From Collybiopsis luxurians FD-317 M1 (taxonomy: Eukaryota; Basidiomycota; Agaricomycetes; Agaricales; Omphalotaceae): DNA of 13,907 nucleotides. The stretch spans positions 1 to 13,907 of the forward strand of contig KN834858.1 in NCBI GenBank assembly GCA_000827265.1, in the 5' to 3' direction. The notes below the pieces were generated by a model. It was given only the letters and a program-made list of their open reading frames with translations. It ran no database searches and was not told where the DNA came from. Made by a program: the position numbers and the translations under genes. Positions within the stretch are counted from its first letter, which is position 1. Each line of letters begins with the position of its first letter. Of this stretch, positions 1 through 8,627 are shown in pieces.

Positions 1-131
1 AGAATCTGGCCGATATCATGACAAAATCCCTGTCAAAAGACAAGCATCGTCGGATTGTCTCCGCTCTAGGGTTGAACTGGTGGTATCAGGACACCAGGGG
101 GAGTGTTAGATCAGGGTCTTCGGACGTGTAG
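1..131 (+). CDS. Ty1/copia retrotransposon pol, C-terminal end (5' partial)
   Basis: This is the last part of a copia-type polyprotein, at the end of its RNase H domain. Reading from base 3, the translation begins NLADIMTKSLSKDKH and continues to a TAG at 129-131. The A-D-(I/L)-M/L-T-K-x-L-x(5)-H pattern followed by a Leu-Gly and a Trp-Trp pair is the usual C-terminus of copia RNase H. The frame runs over the polypurine tract and about 28 bases into the LTR before it stops, which is common for this class. Everything upstream (gag, protease, integrase, reverse transcriptase and most of RNase H) lies outside the window, so I cannot tell whether the element is intact. No frameshift is seen in the visible part. 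Confidence 0.85.
   Translation, partial: NLADIMTKSLSKDKHRRIVSALGLNWWYQDTRGSVRSGSSDV
94..103 (+). other. Polypurine tract of the copia element
   Basis: The purine-rich run CAGGGGGAG lies directly before the TG that opens the LTR. This is where plus-strand primer would be expected in an LTR retrotransposon. Its placement between the pol end and TGTTAG is what fixes the left edge of the LTR. Confidence 0.7.
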
Positions 132-487
132 ACGCGTCGTATCACATGGTCGTGTCGGTGTCCTGAGGAACGGGATCCTTGGATTCAGGATTAGCCTCCG
201 TGCGGATATCTTTGCACAGTCGTTTCATAAGTATGGTTCCGTGTTTCTATTTTCCCTTCTATCTATTTTTCCTATCTATCCAAATATATATATAACATAC
301 GATTATTGTTTCTGCCCTCAGGACTTCTCCTACGTTCTGAGGGTATGTATTTCTTCATTCATATATTTTCCTATATACTCACGTATCTATAGTTATCGTG
401 TACTAACGTAGAACTATAGGTAATTAAAGAGGACTTCTCCTACGTTCTGAGGTTATCGTGTACTAACGTAGAACTATAGAATTAACA
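104..487 (+). mobile_element. 3' LTR of a Ty1/copia retrotransposon (384 bp)
   Basis: The LTR opens with TGTTAG directly after the polypurine tract and closes with AATTAACA, so the ends are the short inverted pair TGTTA / TAACA expected of an LTR. An AT-rich TATATATATAA-like stretch near 283-295 could be its promoter. The 5' LTR and left target duplication are outside the window. The five bases after the end (AGGTG, 488-492) would be the right copy of a 5-bp target duplication, which cannot be verified here. The LTR has the same orientation as CRM1 and ends 485 bp before its start codon. The right edge is inferred from the terminal pair only. Confidence 0.75.
321..479 (+). repeat. Duplicated blocks inside the LTR
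   Basis: Two exact direct repeats sit in the right half of the LTR. Block A (22 bp, GGACTTCTCCTACGTTCTGA plus GG) is at 321-342 and 431-452. Block B (28 bp, begins GTTATCGTGTACTAACGTAG) is at 392-419 and 452-479. In the second copy the blocks are joined, sharing one G; in the first copy they are 49 bp apart. The second copy therefore looks like a condensed version of the first. Confidence 0.85.
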
Positions 488-972
488 AGGTGAAGCAACG
501 CTGGAACACGCAATCGATGGTTTGTAGTAAGTGTGAATAGATTCTGCATCTAAAAGGTGGAGTATAGAGAACAAGATGGAATGGGAATACTTGAATTGTG
601 CATACAAACGCGACGCGACTGTGAGAATAGATCACGTGGAAGGCGATCAGTTTCGGTTGCCTGGTTTCTTTGCTTGCCTCTAGACGACGACGAGCACCGT
701 GCCAATATTACCATCATCATCATCGTTACTCACGGCAGTCGCACACGATACAGACATCTGACCGCGCGCTAAATATATAACTATCATCATCGCGGACTTA
801 AGGTAGCAGGCTGTACAGATTGTTCTGGAAAACCCACCAACAGTTCCCGAATTGGAATTGAACACGTTGATATCGTCGTTGACATCGTGCACGCACGCTC
901 CACTACGTGAGCAGATACATTGCTTGCCCATAACCCTCATACCTTCTGGCAGGTAATAGCGAGAAAACTATC
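488..972 (+). promoter_or_regulatory. CRM1 upstream region with a TATA-like box
   Basis: This 485-bp stretch between the LTR and the CRM1 start codon has no supportable gene; its short open frames lack recognisable content. A TATATAA run at 774-780 lies about 193 bp before the ATG and could position transcription. A CACGTG E-box core is at 633-638. Both motifs are short enough to occur by chance, so their role is inference. CAT-repeat DNA (ATCATCATCATC) occurs around 711-724. Confidence 0.35.
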
Positions 973-3900
973 ATGGAGGTAAATCGATACGGATTCGTTG
1001 ATATGAGTGAAGAAAAAGCTGATTTTCGGTTGGGACAGTTCCAGTCGTTGCTGAATTTCTCACAAGAGTTGGACGTATCGTTGCTGGACAGAGTAGTTCT
1101 TGCGTTTTATACCGGAGCTGGACCGGAGGTGAGCGCACAGGCTGCTTGTTCCTTTCGAATGATTTACTGAAGATAATCTCCAAGTAGCAACAGGCCGCTC
1201 AGACGGCTTTGACGCAGTTTCAAGATCATCCTGAAGCTTGGACTCGGGTACCAGAGATTTTGCAGAAGTCCTCTTTTCCTCAGACGAAGGTACGCCCGAT
1301 GGAAGATGTGATGAATTGTCTCATGTTATCACTCTAGTACATCGGTCTTCAAATCTTAGAAAAGCTTATATCGACTCGATGGAAATCATTACCGGAGGGC
1401 CAAAGGCAAGGTGAGCAAACCGGTTCTGCGATGTCTTCTGGGTCTCTGAAAACGTATATTCCAGGTGTTCGGAATTTCCTTATCCAAGTTACAATAGAAA
1501 TTGCCTCGGATGAGACGGTAGCTCGGAAAGAAAAGGTGTATTTGAACAAGTTGAATTTGGCCATGGTTCAGGTATGAAGCCGCACAGATGTGTACGAAAC
1601 TACTGACCCTCAACGTCGTATCTAGGTCCTCAAGCAAGAATGGCCCCACAACTGGCCCACATTCATCTCCGAGCTCGTCGAATCATCCAAGACCTCCCTA
1701 CCCCTATGCGAGAATAACATGGTTCTCCTCCGCTTACTCTCCGAAGAAATCTTCGACTTTTCTGCCGACCAAATGACGCAAGCCAAGGCGCAAGAGCTCA
1801 AAGTCCAGCTATCGAACGAACTGAGTCTGGTGTTTCAATTATGTCTCGAGGTTTTGAAGGAGGCGCCAATGGGGAAAGTGGGGTTGCTGAGAGCGACGTT
1901 GGAGACCCTGGGAAGGTTCCTGAGCTGGATTCCATTGGGTTATGTATTTGAGACTGAGCTGTTACAGCTCCTCGTCACCCGGGTGCGTAAATGATCATCC
2001 TTTCTGTATCCTTCCCGTATTCTAATTGCTGCCATATACCGCCTAGTTCCTCGAAGTCGCTGAATACCGCAACTTGACCCTCAAATGTGCCGCCGAAATC
2101 GCTTCCCTCCCCCGCTCCGATGTCGCCTCTGTCCCAGGGTACGACGCGACGCTCAAGATGTTCTTCACGTCGATCATGGTGACGATCAACAAGCTGATCC
2201 CGCCTAGTACGGATATAGCCTCTGCGTATAGGAATGCCAGCGATACGGGGCAGGAGATGGTCATGGCGTTGGCGATGTTTTTGGCGAGTTTTTTTGGGAA
2301 GCATTTGGTTCTTTTGGAAGAAGGTGGGTGTGTCGTTCCGTTTCGTTTTCTTTGCGATCTTGCTAACTTCTAGTTCCTTAATGCTGTTTCCTTTACGTAG
2401 AAACCGACCGTGAAGCCCTCCTCAACGCGCACTTTTATTTGATCAAGATATCTCAAGTCGATGAACGCGAAGTCTGGAAGATTTGTTTAGAGTATTGGCT
2501 TATACTCCTGGTTGGGTTGTACGAGGAGGCTGTATCGAGGTTGCCGATTGGGACGAGTGCTGCTGGGGATACGGCGTTTGCGGTACCGGAGGTAACTTTG
2601 AGGAAGGATGTGTATGCGGAGGTGTTGACGAATTTGAGGTTGATTGCGGTCGGTAAGATGGTTAAACCTGAAGAGGTATGTGTTGTTGGCATTCCGGCTC
2701 TGTCGCTTTGGCAGACATGTTTTCCTTCCCTTTCCTTAGGTCCTTATAGTCGAAAATGAGGAAGGTGAAGTCGTCCGGGAACACCTTCAAGAGACCGATA
2801 CCATCGTACTGTACAAAATGATGCGCGAGCTCATGCTCTACCTCACCCATCTCGACGTCGTGGATACCGAGAGGATTTTAACGGAGAAGTTGGAGAGGCA
2901 GATGAATAAGAAGGACGGGAGTTCGGGGGATGAGTGGAGTTGGGGGAATCTAAATACGCTTTGTTGGGCTGTGGGGAGTATTTCTGGGGCGATGGGTGAG
3001 TTTAGTCTTTGAGGCTTTTGCTGCTTTGCCGTTCCTCCGACCCGTTTCTTTGATACTGACCTTTTTTTCTCACAAACAGACGAAGACACCGAAAAACGTT
3101 TCCTAGTTCTCATCATCCGCGAACTGCTTTCGTTGGTCGAGCAAAAGAGGGGGAAGGACAACAAGGCAATTATCGCTTCGAATATCATGTATATCGTTGG
3201 GCAGTACCCGAGGTTCTTAAAGGCTCATTGGAGGTTTTTGAAGACGGTGGTGAATAAGTTGTTTGAGTTTATGCATGAGGGGCATGAAGGTGAGTTATGA
3301 CGATTTCTTTTTGGTTTCGACGACCTTGCTGCTATGAGATACAAGCCGCGTGTATATGTGGCTGGAGCTTTTTTTATCTCTCCCCATCACCTCGCGTCTA
3401 TATGTATACGTACACGCGGAATCCTTACTTTGGTTCATTGTAGGTGTCCAGGATATGGCGTGCGACACGTACATGAAGATCACGAAAAAATGCGCTAGGC
3501 AGTTTGTGGTCAGACAGTCGGAGGAGAAGGAGCCGTTTGTTGAAGAGATTTTGAGGAATATTGGGAGGATCACGGTTGATTTGTCGCCTCAGCAGGTAGG
3601 TCAAGTGTTATTGCTATGAGGGTGTAGAGAGGAGCCCAGCCAGAGCCTTGCGCCTTTCGAGTCTTTCTGGATTTACGTTCAATTTCTAATCTTGCCTGTC
3701 GTGTTTCTTTTCTGTGTTCATGCAGGTACATACGTTCTACGAGGCGACGGGAGTTATCATCGCGGAGGCGGTGAATAGGGCTCAACAGGAAAAGTTGATA
3801 GCGGGGCTCATGGATATGCCGAATAGCGCGGTAAGTTCCTTCTTCGCTTCCACCCCGCCACCAAACCAAATCCACTCCACTTTTGTTACCGATCCCAATC

Positions 3901-5555
3901 TAATCGGATCTAATCGTGGCTTTTCCAATCGTATCTTTTTTCCAATCTCGTCTTTTTTTTAATTTTCTTTCCATTCCAGTGGGACGCCTTGATGATGCAA
4001 GCGTCGGTCAACCCGGCCCTGTTGCACAATCCGGAAAGCGTCAAGCTCCTCTCGAACGTGCTAAAGACGAACGTGTCTGCGTGTACGTCTATCGGTGGGG
4101 AGGCGTATACGGTTCAAGTTGCGAGGATATTCACGGATATGTTGGGGTTGTATAAGGCGGTTAGTAGGATGATTAGTGAGGTTGTTGAGAAGGAGGGTGA
4201 GTGTATAGTTTGTGGTTTATTGGTGTGGGGGTTTCTCTTTCCACCCTTTTTTCTGCTTGTTTCGAATTTTGATTAATTCCCGCATCCTTCCTCCCCACCC
4301 TTTTTTAATTCTTAGGTCTCATCATGTCGAAAACACCCAAAGTCCGCCAACTCCGCGCACTCAAAAAGGATATCCTCAAGTTAATGCAGACGTACATCAA
4401 CTCTGTCGTTCAGATCGAAGTTGTGAATGAGAATTTCATTCCACCGCTGCTGGACGCTGTTTTGGGGGATTATCAGAGGAAGGCTGAAGGAGGGGGTGCG
4501 GGGGAGGGTGCAGGTGTGAATGCGAATGCGAATGCTGTGGCGCTGTCGGCTGCGTCCAGGGAGGCGGAGGTGTTAAATCTGATGAGTGATGTGGTGAGGT
4601 GTCTTGGGGTGAGTGATTTCGATGAGCCCGTATGATTTTTGTTTATGGATCTTTTTATTTCGCTAGTCCTTGATAACTCCACAAGTACCGCCGATACTTT
4701 CTGCGGTCCTCGAGCCGACGCTGGAGATGATTACGCAGGATTTGACAGAGTATCCTGATCATCGATTATACTTTTTCAGATTGTTGAGGATGATCATATT
4801 GAATTGTTTCCCAGGTGAGGAGACGGATTCCTTTGGGTGGGAGATGGGGTTGAATGTGGTTACTGATGCCTTTTTTTTGTTCCCTTAAGCGCTGTTGAGT
4901 ATACCCCCCGAAGGGTTCAAGCTCGTTATGGATAGTATCATTTGGGCAGTAAAACATTCTGCGAGGGATTTGGGTGATACTGGGTTACATAGTGAGTCAT
5001 ATTTCTTCTCGTCGAAGGGTGCAGTCAATTTAATTCCAACGATTCTCAGTGACGTTCGATATCGTCGAAGCCTTTGCCTCTGGAGATCCGGCCGTCGCGC
5101 AATCCTTTTACAAGCAGTACTTTTTAGTGATTGTGCAGGAGATCTTGTACGTGATGACGGACTCGGAGCATAAGAGTGGGTTTGGGCTGCAGGCGATGGT
5201 GCTTGCGAGGATGTTTAGGATTGTTGGGGAGGGTGGGGTTGAGGGTGGGGTGTTGAGTGATGAGGGGCAGGCGGGAGCGGGGGTGGGGAAGGAAGGTGTG
5301 AAGGAGTTTTTTGTAGGGTATTGTGTGAAGTTGTTGAGTGGGGCATTTCCGCATGTGCATATGTGAGTGTTTATTTTTTGGAGGGGAGAGGTTATCTCCG
5401 CGGCTTGCTGATCATCGATCGTTGGTCATAGTTCGCATATTCAAACGCTCGTCAATGGGATGAGTGAGAATTATGGTGATATTAATCGATTCAAGGGAGG
5501 GTTAAGGGACTTTTTGGTGCAGATGAAGGAGTTTTCGGCAGAGGTGACTTCGTGA
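973..5555 (+). CDS. CRM1: Exportin-1 / CRM1 nuclear export receptor, 18 exons
   Basis: CRM1 binds leucine-rich nuclear export signals together with Ran-GTP and carries cargo through the nuclear pore. Coding exons as I read them: 973-978, 1045-1128, 1188-1289, 1338-1410, 1465-1571, 1626-1982, 2047-2323, 2401-2675, 2740-2995, 3080-3289, 3444-3595, 3726-3830, 3980-4196, 4316-4608, 4667-4814, 4890-4991, 5050-5362, 5432-5555. They total 3201 nt, giving 1066 residues, against about 1071 in human XPO1. All introns are GT-AG and 48-154 bp. Visible landmarks are the importin-beta N-terminal segment (exons 2-4), the Xpo1 domain with [19 protein letters not shown], the acidic HEAT-9-type loop [17 protein letters not shown], and [16 protein letters not shown] with the leptomycin-site Cys (about residue 502, codon 2962-2964). 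[20 protein letters not shown] and [10 protein letters not shown] follow. The start was chosen because splicing a 6-nt exon gives [14 protein letters not shown], which fits the family N-terminus. The protein stops just before the usual acidic C-terminal tail. The gene identity is certain; the first and last exons are the least sure parts. Confidence 0.96.
979..1044 (+). other. CRM1 intron 1, 66 bp, frame-neutral and stop-free
   Basis: The donor GTAAAT follows ATGGAG and the acceptor is TTCCAG, with a branch-like GCTGAT at 1019-1024. The length is exactly 22 codons and contains no in-frame stop, so the unspliced frame is also open. Spliced protein starts [12 protein letters not shown], matching the family; retention would insert 22 residues after Met-Glu. 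An alternative acceptor, ACAG ending at 1038, would add Phe-Gln. I favour splicing at 1044 by homology. Confidence 0.7.
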
Positions 5556-6203
5556 GTTGTGGGGTAGTGGGGGTTCGATGCCCTCCAGACAGACAACGGG
5601 TTTTGTCTGTGTTTGATTTTGTATTTTGTCTTTTTTTTCGACATTTGCTCTATCTTGTGCTCTCTTCATTCGCTGCATCGTTTGTTTGTTTGTTGTATGA
5701 TTAGATTTCTACGATAGTCTTCCAAATTACTTTACATGTCGGAATTTAATGTTTTCAAGTCGATTGCGGTTTCGGAGTTGCCGAGCACTCGCAGATTATC
5801 TTTTTTTTTTTTTCGCCTGCCTGATTACGACTGAATGAAAAGCTGTGAATGATTTAAGATTTTTACCTTTTAGGCGTCTGCGTTGCCATCATTTGCTCTA
5901 TATGGAGATAAGATAAACTCAGCTTTGCCCTCTGAACTTTTGAAGCGGGGTGTATTTTTGGGTAGAGAATTTCGCTGGACTCTGAGAGAAATTCCGTTTA
6001 CCAGTTAATGTTCGGAGGCAAATGGTAGAATGAATGAATTGTCAGTTAAAATTTTCCTTTTTTTCCGGAGCGGAGGGAACGGAACCGATTATTTTTTTTT
6101 TTTGTTCTCTGATTTGTTGGTTCCGGGCGTTGATGACAAATAAAGGAAAGAATTCCCCGGCGGTTCTCCACAGACCTAAACTCGTACTACCATCATCTCC
6201 CTA
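5556..6203 (+). promoter_or_regulatory. CRM1 3' region and upstream region of the zinc-finger gene
   Basis: This is a 648-bp intergenic interval between two co-oriented genes with no supportable coding region. It should contain the CRM1 polyadenylation signals and the promoter of the next gene. It has two long T runs (13 T at 5801-5813 and 12 T at 6092-6103). The last 30 bases before the next ATG are CT-rich (CATCATCTCCCTA), as is common around fungal transcription starts. I found no AGGGG or CCCCT stress element here. A possible alternative last CRM1 splice acceptor lies at 5703-5704. Confidence 0.4.
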
Positions 6204-8627
6204 ATGTTGGCTCTGGAACGACCACCCAGTAAATCGGCGTCTTCGACGACGGTGGCGACGACGTCAAGGCCAGAACTGTCCTCTTCCTGGTCGGGAGATT
6301 CACTGTCCAAATGGATATCTCTTCCTAGCCACGCCGAAGAGAGCAGCAGCGCTAATCGTTTACCCAATAGCTTGCTGTTCGAAGGAAATCCTTTGGAAAA
6401 TGAATGGCCAGGTCGATTGCCGAGCTTGATCACCTCTGCTCGATTCCCAGAGACGCATTTCACATACGGCGGTCCTACGCTCAGCCCCATCGGTTACAAT
6501 CTCGATTTATCTGCGCCCCAGTCCTCTATTTCCCCAGTACAGTCCGCAGGAACCATCTCACCCGTTTATTCATCGTCTTCGGCGAGTCATAGTGCTGCCA
6601 CCGCCGCTGCCCAGCCTCCTTCAACTTCTTTCTGGAACCACTCTATCCCTGGATCGGGAATTGCCTCAGAGCTTAGCTCGCCCAGACCCAGTCCCCTGCA
6701 TTTCAACTATGCGTTACCTCCTACTACTACTAGTTCTTCGTCCACTGCAAACTCGCCTTTTTTATCTGCCGTTCACTCCCCAGCTCCGGCTGTTAGTCCT
6801 ATCCCACCTTTCGCATCCTTGGGGACACCCGACCAAGTTTCTTTTCCCAGCGCTACCTATCATTTTCCTCATTCTCACCATGACGGTTCATCGTCGGTCT
6901 ACGCAGCATCTCCGAAGGAGCAGTACGTGTCCATGTCGGACGTCGCTACCTCGTATCATTCTCCTTTTGGCGTTGAACTCGACGATCGGATATCGGATGT
7001 GAGCCGCGTGCTGATACCCCAGGACGAGGAGTATTCACCGTTGTCTTCGTCGTCGGGTAGTCTTCCTCTTCGTGGAAGAAAACGTGCTCGAGAAGAGGAC
7101 AAAGTCGACTCCGGTGTGACCGCTACCCAAGCCGTACCTGCGAAACGTCCTCGTGGACGCCCTAGAAAGCATCCTTTGCCTGTACCGACGCAGAACCCCG
7201 TCCCTGTTTCCGTTCCCTCTCCTGCTCCGTCGGATGATGAATTGCGTCTTCCGCCTGTAGACAACGACTTTGAAGATTCCGAAGCGGCTGATGATGACGA
7301 CGGGGATGACAGTGACCTCTACGTTCCCTCCCGCTCCACCTCTCCTCGTCGACGAGCTCGACGTGCGAGTCACAGACGTATGTCCGATAGCTCGTTTGCT
7401 TCCAGTAGTCGCAGCGCGAGTGGTACGAGGAGGAAAAGCGGTACGGGTCCTGCGCGGTCGTTGCGCCATCTTGAACAACTCTCGACTTCGTCCGCGGGTG
7501 GGTATAATGAAGCCCAGGGTGGGAGAAGGCGGGATGCGGTTGTGCCTGTTCCGAATGTGGTGAAAAAGTCGAGAGGGAGGAAGGTGCCTGTTGATGAGGA
7601 TGTGGCGGGGTGTTCTGGTGTTGGGGTGGGGATGGGGATGGAAACGGGGACGGGGACGGGGGATACCGATGCCGATTCGTTTAATGGCGTTCCGGGTTCT
7701 AGGGGTGACGAGTTGAACGTTTCGGGGTTGTATATGTTTCCGGAGCAGGGCCCAAGCCAAACTTCTGGTGACTTTGGTGAGGGGTCAGGATCGGGGTTGT
7801 TGTATGGTTCGGGCTCGCAGGTGCATTTGATTGGAGGAGGTGTTGGGGGTGATGGGGTTGGTCAGCAGCAGGAGCAGGAGCGGTACGACGGGGGTGTTGG
7901 TACCGTCAATGGAGGCGAGGGAGAATATTTCCCTCGACTTTCATCCATGGACGTTTCGGTGGATAATTTGCTCTATGAAGCTCTCGATATGAGTCCGGCG
8001 AAGGAGGGTCAGGGTGTTCATGGTTTTGGTGCGGGTGGTGCTGGGAGCGACGCTGGTGAGGGTGGGGATGCAAGTGGTGAAGGTGGAAGTGGTGGTGGTC
8101 GGAGGGGAAGGGACGGTCAAGGTCAAGCGAAAGCTGTGAGCGGAGGGATCAAGAAGGCGACCGGGGACAGGAGGTATGTCTGTACTGCGGCTGGGTGCGG
8201 CAAGTGTTTTGTGAGGGGAGAGCATTTGAAGAGGCATGTTAGGAGTTTGCATACGTGGGATAAGCGTGAGTTTCTTTTTTTTTTTTTTCTTGGCTATTCT
8301 TCCCTTTATGTCTGTCGATGAGGACACCGGTGTCAGTCTCGGTGTCGGTGTCGGTTTTGGGGAGGTGGATGTCTGTTTAGGCCTCTGTCTCCTCTCTCTC
8401 TGTTTTCGCTTTTCTCTTTGTTTGTGCCTTGGGTTTACCGATCTTGTGTGCTGACTTGCTTACGTCTTTACCCCCTTCTTCTTTCCTCCCTTCTTTCGTC
8501 CGTCCTCCTCTCTCCTCCTGCTCCCTCTCCTTCTTTGTTTCTAGCGCACAAATGCCCTCATCCCGGATGCAACAAGTCGTTCAGCAGGCGTGATAATCTC
8601 GGCCAACATGCCCGAATTCATCTCTAG
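6204..8627 (+). CDS. C2H2 zinc-finger transcription factor, Msn2/4-like fingers, with AT-hook
   Basis: Two exons, 6204-8265 and 8545-8627, encode 714 residues of a predicted nuclear DNA-binding regulator. The N-terminal 240 residues are rich in Ser, Pro and Ala, as in activation or regulatory regions. Next come a basic patch, an AT-hook KRPRGRPRKH (about residues 314-323), an acidic stretch EDSEAADDDDGDDSD (about 357-371), an Arg/Ser-rich segment, and a Gly-rich linker. The two fingers end the protein: C660-x4-C665-x12-H678-x4-H683 and C691-x4-C696-x12-H709-x3-H713, joined by TWDKPHK. Helix contact residues read R-E-H-R and R-D-N-Q, the same as in yeast Msn2/Msn4, which bind AGGGG; the matching specificity is inference. 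The intron falls in the inter-finger linker. The first ATG after the upstream in-frame TAA (6202-6204, overlapping it) was taken as the start. The long disordered parts give no further family identity. Confidence 0.88.
8266..8544 (+). other. 279-bp intron between the two zinc fingers
   Basis: The donor is GTGAGT after codon 687 and the acceptor is TTTCTAG. Splicing joins AAG C to CG CAC, giving Lys-Pro-His-Lys, an expected finger linker. It is the longest intron in the window, with a 14-T run at 8275-8288 near its start and a long pyrimidine tract before its acceptor. Retention would reach a TGA at 8319-8321, leaving 705 residues with one finger. Confidence 0.85.

Noticed and set aside
103..411. 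Open frame of about 100 codons across the LTR
   Set aside because: It starts at a GTG in the polypurine/LTR junction and its content is Phe/Tyr/Ile-rich translation of AT-rich LTR DNA; it has no protein-like pattern.
557..772. 71-codon open frame upstream of CRM1
   Set aside because: Low-complexity translation of CAT-repeat DNA, an overlapping antisense frame of similar length, and no family resemblance.
2324..2373. Earlier acceptor (CTTCTAG ending at 2373) for CRM1 intron 7
   Set aside because: Splicing there leads to an immediate in-frame TAA; the acceptor at 2400 restores the conserved [12 protein letters not shown] reading.
6592..7002. 136-codon + strand frame overlapping the zinc-finger gene
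   Set aside because: It lies out of frame inside the Ser/Pro-rich coding region and is a Leu-rich shadow with no independent support.
7035..7760. 241-codon antisense open frame under the zinc-finger gene
   Set aside because: It is a shadow of the GC-rich, Ser/Arg-rich coding strand; the translation is Arg/His/Pro-rich without any domain, while the + strand frame has clear fingers and an AT-hook.
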